Of a stretch of 64,000 nt of DNA, positions 1 through 9,300 are shown piece after piece. Each line of letters starts with the position of its first letter. Position 1 is the stretch's first letter. Source of the stretch: Vibrio bathopelagicus (GTDB lineage: Bacteria > Pseudomonadota > Gammaproteobacteria > Enterobacterales > Vibrionaceae); assembly GCF_014879975.1 (NCBI RefSeq), contig NZ_CP062500.1, positions 1,488,001-1,552,000 on the forward strand, given 5' to 3'. A model generated the notes under the pieces. The model was given only the letters and a program-made list of their open reading frames with translations. It searched no databases and was not told where the DNA came from. Made by a program: the position numbers and the translations under genes.

Positions 1-1080
1 TTCAAATCGACACTCCGATATTGTGTCACTTCAATCGTTTTACTTTTTCCATTCTTCAGTTTTTTTGCTTTGACTTCTCCACTTAAAGTTGGTGTGTACC
101 CGTGTCCGCCTTTTGTTATTAGCTCGATGGAAAGTGAATGGAATGGCCTGAGTATTGAACTTTGGGAACAGATCGCAAAAGAAATGGACGTCGAGTTTAC
201 GGTAGAGAATCATAGGCTGGATGATTTGCTCAATGCGATTGAGACGCAGAAAATCGACATCGGTGTGTCTTGTATTTCAATCACTCCAGAACGTGAATTA
301 TTCGCTGACTTTTCCCATTCCTTTTACGAAACTCATCTCGCCATCGCGGTGAAGAAACAGGGATACCTTCATACCTTGCACGCCATTTTCTTGAACCCTG
401 CATTGTGGCTGATTATTGGTGTCATCGTTTTTATCTCTGGGGTCATTGGCGCATTTTTCTACGTATTGGAACACGGTGAGAATGAAAAGCTCTATTCGAT
501 GAAAAGCCGCACTGGTCGTTGGTTAGAAAGCTTCATACTAGGCTTACTGTTCATCACTAGAGGCCCATTCAATTACTTTGAGTTTAAAAGCTTAACCGGA
601 CGAATTGCCACAGTATTCATTGGTGTATTGAGCATGCTGTTCATCGCAAGTATTACCGCCGTGTTAGCCAGTAAGCTTACGCTTAGCCAAGGCTCTTCTC
701 ATATTAAAGGCGTTAATGATCTCGCGGATGTTGAAGTAGGGGCAAAAGTCGCGACGACTTCTTCTTTAATGCTCACAAGCTTTGGTATCCGACACAAGAG
801 TTATGTGGATATGCCAAGGCTTTTGGCGGCTTTAGAGGAAGGTGAAGTTGAAGCCATCGTCGCCGATGATGTAGTGCTCAAATATATGATCGGTAATGGC
901 AGAGTGACGGGACAATTTGATGACTTGGAGGTGTTACCTTATCAGCTAGAAAAGCAAAATTATGGCTTTATCATTACGGAAAACAATTCGTACGAAGAAG
1001 AGATAAACCGAGCGCTGCTTAAAATTCGCGAGTCGCGTAAGTGGCGTAAAATTTTGGTCGATTATTTTGCGGATCAATAA
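1..1080 (+). CDS. GluR0-like ionotropic receptor / periplasmic binding-domain channel, 5' end outside window
   Basis: The reading frame is open to the left edge. The first codons give a hydrophobic run ending 'PFFSFFA', which looks like a signal peptide, so the true start lies upstream; a TTG at position 70 would cut the signal off and is unlikely. A bacterial type 3 solute-binding fold ('VGVYPCPPFV') is split by a channel-like insert: a membrane segment around 370-450 ('LWLIIGVIVFISG'), a pore-loop-like stretch and a second helix around 600-680 ('TVFIGVLSMLFIASITAVL'). This is the layout of prokaryotic ionotropic glutamate receptors. The potassium-filter motif TVGYG is absent; the corresponding place reads 'FITRGPFNYFEFKS'. 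Ion selectivity is therefore unclear, and it could be a ligand sensor that does not conduct. The family call is fairly firm; the ligand is unknown. Confidence 0.8.
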   Translation, partial: FKSTLRYCVTSIVLLFPFFSFFALTSPLKVGVYPCPPFVISSMESEWNGLSIELWEQIAKEMDVEFTVENHRLDDLLNAIETQKIDIGVSCISITPERELFADFSHSFYETHLAIAVKKQGYLHTLHAIFLNPALWLIIGVIVFISGVIGAFFYVLEHGENEKLYSMKSRTGRWLESFILGLLFITRGPFNYFEFKSLTGRIATVFIGVLSMLFIASITAVLASKLTLSQGSSHIKGVNDLADVEVGAKVATTSSLMLTSFGIRHKSYVDMPRLLAALEEGEVEAIVADDVVLKYMIGNGRVTGQFDDLEVLPYQLEKQNYGFIITENNSYEEEINRALLKIRESRKWRKILVDYFADQ

Positions 1081-1123
1081 CCGACATCTGCTGCTTAGTT
1101 CGGCGTTTACTGGGCTCTTTCCG

Positions 1124-1327
1124 TTACAGTTGGTCTGAGTCAGAGGCTTTGCTTTTCTTGAAGTATTTGAACGCGGTCCAAACGGCATAAGCCGAAACAC
1201 CGACAATCAATGCTGAGCGAAGGAGAATCGGCGCATCATGCTCTAACTGGCTAACATGGGGCACAATACTGGCAAACAACCGACTGGTAAAAAGCAGCCC
1301 TATTACTAACATAACAATCTTATTCAT
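1124..1327 (-). CDS. small membrane/exported hypothetical protein
   Basis: I chose the ATG at 1327 because it gives a clean signal-like start ('MNKIVMLVIGLLFTSRLFA'). The same frame opens ten codons earlier, at 1357, with a less hydrophobic start. After the signal comes a short stretch with His and Asp, then a second hydrophobic segment ('LLRSALIVGVSAYAVW') and a basic tail ('KYFKKSKASDSD'). A membrane protein of about 67 residues with one or two helices is predicted. It converges on the receptor gene to its left. I do not recognise a family, and no function can be proposed. Confidence 0.55.
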   Translation of the reverse strand: MNKIVMLVIGLLFTSRLFASIVPHVSQLEHDAPILLRSALIVGVSAYAVWTAFKYFKKSKASDSDQL

Positions 1328-1665
1328 GTGACCTGCCATTTCTTGGATACATTGCACAGAACGAGTTATGGGGCGGTTACAGGGTAAACACGCTAGACAA
1401 CTATTCTGCTCGAAATAAAATCATGCGCTTCTCAAACGTAACCGTCAACGCGATATCGGCGTTAGGCCAGTAAGCTAAAGTTTCGTTTTTGGAAGAGGTT
1501 TGTTCTGTCAGATACAGCTAGAGCGCGGGACAGGTAAGGGCGTTAAGGGATCTAAAATGTTTACGTCAATGTATCGGTAAAGTTATTATCTTTGAAATTT
1601 ACAACTGATTTAGAATTATCAACTTCAAAGATAATATTGCTTAACGAGATCAGATTATTCGGTTC

Positions 1666-1845
1666 TTATTTTGTCGAATATATCTTTTCGACCACAGATA
1701 AAGCCATGTAAAAGTTAAGGCTATGTTCAAGGCAGGTATACTTAATACCAACTTCGCCCGTGTTGTAATCAACGGATTTTGCGACATCTTCTTGAAAGTT
1801 ATCAATGACTAACTGTAATAAGCAATCCTTGTCTAATACATTCAT
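1666..1845 (-). CDS. small cytoplasmic hypothetical protein, 59 aa
   Basis: This short frame starts at ATG 1845, behind a good ribosome site (AAGGAAAC, 5-12 bases upstream), and ends at TAA 1666. The product begins 'MNVLDKDCLLQLVIDNFQED' and contains 'EVGIKYTCLEHSLNFY'. It is acidic, with no membrane segment or signal peptide. The strong ribosome site and ordinary Vibrio-like codon use argue that it is a real gene. I do not recognise the family. It stands alone between two intergenic stretches. Confidence 0.5.
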   Translation of the reverse strand: MNVLDKDCLLQLVIDNFQEDVAKSVDYNTGEVGIKYTCLEHSLNFYMALSVVEKIYSTK

Positions 1846-2534
1846 AAGTTTCCTTAAATATAATATGGTTGCAGATGCATATTAAAGGATAGGTTCCGAT
1901 CATTATCAAGGAAAGCGGAAGAATATTTTATCGTACAAACCTCGTACCTTTATAACCCCTACTCATAATAAATCCTGAACACATACCATGTTGTACTCTG
2001 TATTTTATCTATCTTAGAAACCTTCAATTATTAGCAAAATACAAACCAACTATTGTGAAGGTATGAAGAGCTTTTTCCGGTGATCCTAAAAGGGTGATTG
2101 GCCAGAGCGTGTGAGAATTGAGGGATTGCTTACAAAGGAATATTTTTATTTTAACGATATATTAGGGCTTAATTATATAAGTGTGTTGGTTTTTGGTTAT
2201 AACGTTTGAATGTTAAGGAATTATCGGATAAATACTCTATAACCTTAATTGTTGTAATGTTTATTGCTCCCGTTTTACCTCTCATAAGCTAGTCTTATTT
2301 GGTGTTGATATGAAATTGACTGCATTTATGAATTGACGTGCCCTTGGATTGGTTTAGTCAAACCGTTTGGTAGATTTTATGTCCATTTTGATTACTTAAA
2401 AATCTCTTTGAATCAATGACTAATGGTTGATTGTTGAACGAGATAAGGATCAAGTGTCTTCCTTTTCAGTACGGTGTGGCATGGAAGACCCACACAACAA
2501 GTCGATTGTTATCTAGTTAAAATAGGGAAATGTT
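1846..2534. other. long intergenic region before the PAS chemoreceptor
   Basis: About 690 AT-rich bases without a convincing frame on either strand. It must carry the promoters of the 59-residue gene (leftward) and the chemoreceptor (rightward). I could not single out a convincing sigma-28 (TAAA/GCCGATAA-like) box. An AGGGAAA ribosome site stands just before the chemoreceptor start. Confidence 0.5.
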
Positions 2535-4085
2535 ATGGCAGAGCAAGAGTATGATTACCCGGAGTCGTACAACCTAATTTCAGTGACAGACCCTTCCAGT
2601 AAAATCAAGTATGCAAGCCCCCATTTTAATGAAGTAGCAGGCTATAAAGAAGGAGAGCTCGTAGGTGAGTATCACAATGTAGTTCGTCATAGTGATATGC
2701 CTAAAGCCGCATTTAAAGATCTATGGGGTCATATTCAGTCAGGAAGTAACTGGATGGGTATGGTGAAAAACCAACGGAAAGGTTGTGGCTATTATTGGGT
2801 TGATGCTTTTGCTTCTCCGCTAAAAGAAGATAACGAGATTGTTGAGTACCAGTCTGTTCGGTTTAAGCCAAAAAGAGAATATGTCGAACGAGCAGAAAAA
2901 GCGTATGGAATTTTAAATAAAGGCAAAACACCATTTAAGCTCATGTTACCGAAAACAAGACTTTGGCAACGCCAGACTTTCATTTCAATATTGCTAATCG
3001 GGCTCGTTTATACGCTTTACCTTAATCAATTCGTGACTGTACCGCAAAGTTTGTTGTTATTCTTTATGGGTAGTTCGATGTCAATTTATATTCTTACGCG
3101 TCGTTTGGAAAATATTTGTAAAATAGCAAAAGATGAGTTCAACAACCCTTTAATGGAACATATTTATTTTGGTAAGGTGGATGATCTCTCCGAAATTGCG
3201 TTGGGAATGAAGGTTCGGAAACAATATGCAAAAGCGTTATTAGGTAGAATTCGAATTTCGGTGAGTGATTCATGTGAAATGACCCTAAAGCAGGCGAATA
3301 AAACCGCTGAATCGAATGCAACGGTGTCCGAAAACCTTGAAAATCAAAAATTAGAAATCGATATGGCAGCTGCCGCTATCAACGAAATGCAGGCGGCTTC
3401 AAGTGAAATTTCTCAAAATGCGCAAGGAACTCTTGATTCTACTTTTAGCACTCAACAAGAGCTCTTATCTTGTCAAAACGAGCTAAATCAAGTTGAAGAA
3501 AATTTCGTTGAGCTAACCAATGAATTAGACAACATTTCGACAATATCACTCTCTGTAGAGAGGGAGACGCAACAAATAAGCTCCGTCATCGAGATGATCA
3601 ACGCGATTGCTGACCAAACCAATCTATTAGCGCTTAATGCTGCGATAGAAGCCGCACGAGCCGGTGATTCTGGAAGGGGGTTCTCGGTTGTGGCAGATGA
3701 AGTAAGAGTGCTTGCTCAAAAAACACAACAAGCAACAACAGAGATTCAAGCGGTTATTGAAAAGCTATGCACAGGAAGTGGTCAATCAGTAACGGCCGTT
3801 AACAACGGTACTGAAAAAGCGAAACGCACTCAAACGACGATTCAATCGACTCTAGAAAGCCTCACATTATTAAGTGAAAAGGTTCAAGGAGTGGTTGATA
3901 GGAATAACCAAATCGCGGTCGCTATTGAAGAGCAAGTTAATGTCTCAGAAGAGATTAACCAGAATATTCTTTCCATACACAGTAAAGCTGAAGCTTCTCA
4001 CGATCTCATGGAAGACAGTAAAAAGCAGTATGAACAAAGTGTACTCAGCTTGAATGAGCTAAGAAAAGGAGTGGCTCGATTTTAA
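2535..4085 (+). CDS. PAS-containing, Aer-like methyl-accepting chemotaxis protein
   Basis: A 516-residue chemoreceptor. Residues about 10-115 form a PAS domain ('[20 protein letters not shown]', '[13 protein letters not shown]') like that of Aer-type energy/redox sensors. Two adjacent hydrophobic segments follow at about 148-188 with almost no periplasmic loop, so sensing is probably cytoplasmic. The C-terminal half is the MCP signalling coiled coil with the conserved hairpin '[20 protein letters not shown]' and '[16 protein letters not shown]'. It should feed CheA/CheW. Aer binds FAD through PAS; whether this one does cannot be read directly. It is monocistronic. Start chosen from the AGGGAAA ribosome site. 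Confidence 0.92.
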   Translation: MAEQEYDYPESYNLISVTDPSSKIKYASPHFNEVAGYKEGELVGEYHNVVRHSDMPKAAFKDLWGHIQSGSNWMGMVKNQRKGCGYYWVDAFASPLKEDNEIVEYQSVRFKPKREYVERAEKAYGILNKGKTPFKLMLPKTRLWQRQTFISILLIGLVYTLYLNQFVTVPQSLLLFFMGSSMSIYILTRRLENICKIAKDEFNNPLMEHIYFGKVDDLSEIALGMKVRKQYAKALLGRIRISVSDSCEMTLKQANKTAESNATVSENLENQKLEIDMAAAAINEMQAASSEISQNAQGTLDSTFSTQQELLSCQNELNQVEENFVELTNELDNISTISLSVERETQQISSVIEMINAIADQTNLLALNAAIEAARAGDSGRGFSVVADEVRVLAQKTQQATTEIQAVIEKLCTGSGQSVTAVNNGTEKAKRTQTTIQSTLESLTLLSEKVQGVVDRNNQIAVAIEEQVNVSEEINQNILSIHSKAEASHDLMEDSKKQYEQSVLSLNELRKGVARF

Positions 4086-4283
4086 ACTCAATCGAGCAAG
4101 TGGTTTGCTGGTTCTGACTCGGCATTCCTGAAGCCTAGAGTTTGTAGTTAGAGTTGCTTTTTGAAGACGGTCATTTAAATGAATAACTACAGACATAGAC
4201 GGCTAAAAGGGGTGACGATCTAGATGATGAGAGATTTGTTTTTCTTCGTTTATTATTCTGATTTATGATCGCATGCAATCTAG

Positions 4284-4306
4284 GGGGGACAAATGTCCTC
4301 CTTTTT
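4284..4306 (+). promoter_or_regulatory. hairpin with T-run in the pnuC leader (attenuator or operator)
   Basis: GGGGGAC and GTCCTCC pair around an AAAT loop (7 bp, one G-U) and are followed at once by TTTTT. It lies about 60 bases before the pnuC start and far from any upstream stop that needs a terminator in this spot (the chemoreceptor ends at 4085). It could be a leader terminator, or a palindromic operator just downstream of a weak -10-like TATGAT at 4264-4269. I could not match the sequence before it to a known riboswitch aptamer. Confidence 0.45.
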
Positions 4307-4365
4307 GTTTCTGTCGGCCCAATAAGATAGGTGCTACTAAAAAACAAATAATAAAGGACATCCCT

Positions 4366-5100
4366 ATGGACCTATTCGCCCTACTTGATATCAACAACAC
4401 TCTAGTCAACATCCCAATAGGGGATGGCTATGCAATGAGCTGGATTGAAGCATTTGGCACTGTATTTGGCCTACTGTGTATCTGGTTTGCAAGCCAAGAG
4501 AAAACCATTAACTACCTGTTCGGATTACTGAATGTCACCTTATTTGCGGTTATCTTTTTCCAAATTCAGTTATACGGACTGTTACTTCTTCAATTGTTTT
4601 TCTTCTGTGCCAACATTTACGGCTGGTACGCGTGGACACGCCCTAATGAGCAAGGCGAAACATTAGAAGTCCGCTGGTTGAGCCAAAATAAGCTCGTGGC
4701 AACGGCTGCAGCATGCGCAGTTTCGATTGCACTGCTTACTATGTACATCGACCCATTCTTCTTTGCGCTGGCAAATATAGCGGTGGATAGCCTAAATCTA
4801 TTTGGTGCAGATTTAGCGGAACCAGTACTTGAACCTGATGCGTTCCCATTCTGGGATGCGACCATGACCATTCTATCGATTGTTGCTCAAGTTCTTATGA
4901 CACGTAAGTATGTTGAAAACTGGATACTTTGGATTGTGATTAACATTATCAGCGTTGGTATTTATGCGACGCAGGGTGTTTATGCAATGTCTGTTCAATA
5001 CGCTATTTTGATGTTTATTGCGGCGAACGGTACTCGTGAGTGGGCACGCACAGCTAAACGAAACAGTGACAAATCATTAACTCAAGCAACGGCTTCTTAG
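4366..5100 (+). CDS. pnuC: PnuC-family nicotinamide riboside (vitamin precursor) transporter
   Basis: About 244 residues, the usual length for PnuC, with roughly seven hydrophobic helices. Residues 86-90 read 'GWYAW', matching the W-x-x-W substrate motif of PnuC transporters. The ATG at 4366 follows AAAGGA by eight bases; the frame opens 31 codons further up, but that extension is polar and overlaps the leader hairpin. PnuC proteins import nicotinamide riboside by facilitated diffusion; close relatives carry thiamine or riboflavin, and the substrate here is inferred. Only eight bases separate it from the nucleoside phosphorylase, so the two are almost surely co-transcribed and form a nucleoside-salvage unit. 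Confidence 0.88.
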   Translation: MDLFALLDINNTLVNIPIGDGYAMSWIEAFGTVFGLLCIWFASQEKTINYLFGLLNVTLFAVIFFQIQLYGLLLLQLFFFCANIYGWYAWTRPNEQGETLEVRWLSQNKLVATAAACAVSIALLTMYIDPFFFALANIAVDSLNLFGADLAEPVLEPDAFPFWDATMTILSIVAQVLMTRKYVENWILWIVINIISVGIYATQGVYAMSVQYAILMFIAANGTREWARTAKRNSDKSLTQATAS

Positions 5101-5108
5101 GAGTTAAG

Positions 5109-5837
5109 ATGGCAAAGCAACCTCATATTGGCGTTGATGAAACGCAAATTGCTCCAATGGTCATTGTTTGTGGTGAGCCGGATAGAGCGAATCGTATCGC
5201 GAACTTGCTTGAACACGCTGAACTGGTTTCTGAAAACCGTGAATATCGAATCTTCACTGGTACCTATCAAGGTAAAGCGATATCGGTTTGTAGTACGGGC
5301 ATTGGTGCTCCTTCAATGATTATTGCGGTTGAAGAGCTTAAGTTTTGTGGCGTAACTCATATCGTCCGAGTAGGGTCAGCAGGTGCGATGCAGTCTCACA
5401 TCGGACTTGGTGAACTGATTGTCGCAGAGGGCGCGGTTCGTGATGAGGGTGGTTCTGCTGCTTACGTTAAACCGTCGTATCCGGCTTATGCGAGTTTCAC
5501 TCTGCTTAAAGAGTTAGATAGATTCTTGCAGCAACAATCAACGCCTTATTATTTAGGAACGGTGCGCTCACACGACAGCTTTTATACGGATGACGAACAG
5601 ACGATCTGTCAGTACTGGAACCGTAAAGGAGTTCTAGGTGCAGACATGGAAACATCGGCACTGTTTACTGTTGGGCGCTTGAGAGGGGTTAACGTCGCTT
5701 CCATCCTGAATAATGTTGTTTTGTACGAACAAGATGTAAAAGACGGTGTTGGGCAATATGTCGATGAAGCAAAAGTGATGATGGAAGGTGAACGACTTGC
5801 ATCGTTAGCGGCGTTAGAAGCCTTGATTGCTCAATAA
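5109..5837 (+). CDS. nucleoside phosphorylase (uridine/purine phosphorylase family)
   Basis: The 242-residue protein carries the family's signatures: 'CGEPDRANRI' (phosphate loop) at about 21-30, 'CSTGIGAPS' at 61-69, 'RVGSAGAM' at 87-94 and 'GADMETSAL' at 177-185, where Met and Glu contact the ribose. The enzyme splits a ribonucleoside with phosphate into base and ribose-1-phosphate in the cytoplasm. Sequence alone does not settle uridine versus purine substrate; the 'IGVDETQIAPMVIVCGEPDR' start is more Udp-like. Its place directly behind pnuC suggests it acts on nucleosides brought in by that transporter, possibly nicotinamide riboside. Ribosome site GGAGTTAAG. Confidence 0.88.
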   Translation: MAKQPHIGVDETQIAPMVIVCGEPDRANRIANLLEHAELVSENREYRIFTGTYQGKAISVCSTGIGAPSMIIAVEELKFCGVTHIVRVGSAGAMQSHIGLGELIVAEGAVRDEGGSAAYVKPSYPAYASFTLLKELDRFLQQQSTPYYLGTVRSHDSFYTDDEQTICQYWNRKGVLGADMETSALFTVGRLRGVNVASILNNVVLYEQDVKDGVGQYVDEAKVMMEGERLASLAALEALIAQ

Positions 5838-5858
5838 AAGCCTGAAAAAACTAACGAT

Positions 5859-5887
5859 AAAAGCGATGGGTGACCGTCGCTTTTTTG
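5859..5887 (+). terminator. Rho-independent terminator of the pnuC operon
   Basis: AAAGCGATGG and CCGTCGCTTT pair (one G-U) around GTGA, followed by TTTTTT. It begins about 22 bases after the phosphorylase stop. Confidence 0.88.
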
Positions 5888-6378
5888 TTATTAGTGGGTG
5901 CGAGACTTAACCATTTATTTCGAACGCAAGTCGTATTCTCTCCTCCGCGAATCAATATGCTAATGGTTGTATATTGAAATGAATCATCTGATTGATTTTG
6001 GGTGTAAATTCACCACATCCCCTGGCTTCTGTCTCAAATATGGGACTCCCTCTGTTTCACTGTTGACATATATCTCACCTCGATTAATACCCCATATTTG
6101 CTAATGATTTATCAACTTTATTGCTGTATATATTTATAAAACTAAGAGGTGCAAACATAATATGCATTTATTTTTATATAAATCAGCACCCTACTAACTT
6201 TTAACTACTGTTTTCAAATACCAGAGCGAATACCCAGATTTGTGAAAAGACGTCTCTTCGCACAGACATGGCATTTTTTATGGGGAAGACTAGGCTTAAG
6301 AGTAAGTAAACTATAAAAAAACAGGTGAAACGAATCTCCCTTTTCGAGTCGATTGAACATCATAATTGACAGGCATTA
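5888..6378 (+). promoter_or_regulatory. adhesin upstream region with a candidate promoter
   Basis: About 490 bases free of genes. A good sigma-70-like promoter is visible: TTGACA at 6063-6068 and TAATAC at 6085-6090, 16 bases apart. That gives a leader of roughly 280 bases. Within the leader, GGTGC near 6149 and GCACC near 6186 can pair, enclosing ATTTAT/ATAAAT. A long structured leader suggests control after initiation, but I could not fit it to a known riboswitch. Confidence 0.5.
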
Positions 6379-9300
6379 ATGAAGTTAGATCTGGGTTCGA
6401 TTTTCAACCTGAAACAGTTATTACTTAATTTTCACAGTACTGAGAAAACAGTGTTTTGTGACAACGGGGGATGTATGGATATTGAGGTTTCACGCCAAGC
6501 TGCGGTAGTTGAAGCAGTAAGTGGAGAAGTCATTGCTGTTAAACCTGATGGTAGTGCAAGGAAGGTTTCTGTTGGCGATATCATCCGTGAGAATGAAATT
6601 GTTATTACAGCCAATGATGCTGGACTCGTGCTAGACAATCCAAATGGTGTTATTGAAGTAGGAAGCAATTGCGTTGGTTGTCTAGATGAAAGCTCAGCGT
6701 GGAACGATACGCCGATTGCAGGTGAAGTCGCTTTTGATTTAGAGCAAGCGAACGCGAGTACTTTCAGTGACGATGACCTTGCTGCTATTCAAGATGCCAT
6801 TTTAGGCGGTGCCGATCCGACTCAAATTTTAGAAGCAACGGCTGCTGGTGGCGGACTAGGTTCTGCAAATGCCGGCTTTGTGACGATTGATTATAACTAT
6901 ACAGAAACTCATCCATCGACATTCTTTGAGACCGCTGGTCTAGCAGAGCAAACCGTTGATGAAGACAGAGAAGAATTCAGGTCGATCACTCGTTCCTCAG
7001 GTGGCCAATCAATCAGTGAAACACTGACTGAAGGCTCCATATCTGGCAATACTTATCCCCAATCTATAACAACCACAGAAACGATTATTGCTGGTAGTTT
7101 AGCTCTTGCCCCCGACTCTTTCGTCCCAGAAACGCTATCCCTCGCTTCACTACTTAGTGAATTAAACAGCGACATTACCTCACGTGGCCTGCCCGTTACC
7201 TTTACGTATGATGCGGCGACCAATTCTATCGTTGGTGTTCAGGGTGCCGATACAGTTTTAAGCATCGATATTGATGCCGTTAGTGTTGGTAATAACATTG
7301 AGCTTTCGCTAACCACAACGATTTCTCAGCCAATTGACCATGTACCGTCTGTTGGCGGTGGTCAGGTTTCCTACACTGGCGATCAAATAGATATTACCTT
7401 TGATATTCAAGGCGAAGACACTGCTGGGAATCCGCTAGCAACACCCGTCAATGCACAAGTTTCAGTGTTTGACGGGGTAGATCCGTCTGCTGAAAGTGTG
7501 AATATCACTAACGTTGAAACTAGCAGCGCGGCAATCGAAGGAACGTTCTCCAATATTGGTAGTGATAATCTTCAATCAGCCGTATTTGATGTAAGTGCAC
7601 TGGACCAGTTTGATGGATTGCTCAGTGATAATCAAAACACGCTTGCCAGACTTTCTGATGATGGAACAACGATTACTCTGGCCATCCAAGGCCGAGGTGA
7701 GGTTGTTCTCACTATCTCGCTTGATACTGATGGCACCTATAAATTCGAGCAGTCTAATCCGATAGAACAAGTGGGTACCGATTCACTGACGTTCGTTTTG
7801 CCGATCACGATTACTGATTTTGACCAAGATGTTGTAACCAATACGATTAACATTGCCATTACTGATGGCGATAGCCCTGTTATCACTAGTGTTGACAGTA
7901 TTGATGTTGATGAAGCGGGCATTGTTGGCGGCTCACAAGAGGGCACGGCGCCAGTGTCTGGCAGCGGCAGTATCACCGCAGACATTTTTGAAAGTGACAT
8001 CATTGACCATTATGAACTTGAACCGGCAGAATTTAATACTGGTGGCACCTTAGTTTCAAATGGCGAGTCTGTGCTACTTGAGTTGATTGATGAAACCAAC
8101 GGTGTAAGAACTTACGAAGGTTATGTTGAGGTTAATGGTTCGAGAATTACGGTATTTGACGTTAAAATTGATAGCCCATCTTTGGGTAACTATGAATTTA
8201 ACCTCTATGAAGACCTTTCACATCAAGGTGCTGAAGATGCGCTGTTAACGTTTGCATTGCCAATTTATGCCGTTGATGCGGATGGAGATCGCTCTGCACT
8301 GTCTGGAGGCTCGAACACACCAGAAGCCGCAGAGATTCTCGTCAATGTCACAGATGATGTTGTTGAACTCGTTGATAAGGTTGAGTCAGTCACGGAACCG
8401 ACTTTAGCGGGAGATACCATTGTTTCGTATAACCTGTTCAACTTCGAAGGCGCCGATGGTTCGACAATTCAATCGTTCAACTACGACGGTGTTGACTATT
8501 CATTAGATCAAAGTTTATTGCCTGATGCAGCTCAGACTTTCAGTTTTACTGAGGGTGTGGTCACTATCTCACTGAATGGTGATTTCAGTTTTGAAGTCGC
8601 TCGTGATATCGACCACTCAAGCAGCGAAACCATAATAAAACAGTTTTCATTTTTAGCTGAAGATGGTGATGGCGATACTGATACTTCGACGCTTGAGTTA
8701 AGTATTACAGATGGTCAGAACCCAACTATAGATCTGATTCCACCTGTAACATTATCCGAAACTAACCTTGCTGATGGCTCTGCACCAAGTGGAAGTGCAG
8801 TGAGCGCAACTGAAACGATTACCTTTACCGCAGGCAGTGATGATGTAGCGAGTTTCCGCATTGAACCAACCGAGTTTAATGTAGGTGGTGCTCTGACGTC
8901 TAATGGCTTCGCGGTTGAGATAAAAGAAGACTCCAATAATCCGGGTACTTACATTGGTTTTATTACTGATGGTTCAAATACTGAAGTTCCAGTGTTCACG
9001 ATAGCCTTCTCTACGAGTACGCTAGGCGAATACACCTTTACCTTGATTGAAGCGTTAGATCATGTGGATGGTTTAGATAAGAACGATCTGAGCTTCGATC
9101 TGCCCGTTTATGCGGTCGATACGGATGGTGACGATTCATTGGTGTCTCAACTGAATGTGACCATCGGTGATGATGTTCAGATCATGCAAGACGGTACGTT
9201 AGATATCGTTGAGCCTAATCTGGCAGACGGTACGGTGACGACTAACACCATTGATGTGATGCCAAATCAGAGTGCCGATGGTGCAACGATTACTCAGTTC

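Noticed and set aside
4086..4283. TPP or NAD-type riboswitch aptamer before pnuC
   Set aside because: Neither the CTGAGA/ACCTGATC boxes of TPP nor a convincing pnuC-motif fold could be found; only the hairpin itself is reported.
6230..6310. c-di-GMP (GEMM) riboswitch in the adhesin leader, suggested by TTCGCACAGACA and GGGGAAGACTAGGC
   Set aside because: The conserved GEMM core (ACGCAAAGCC and the GNRA-loop helix) is not present; the likeness is limited to a few bases.
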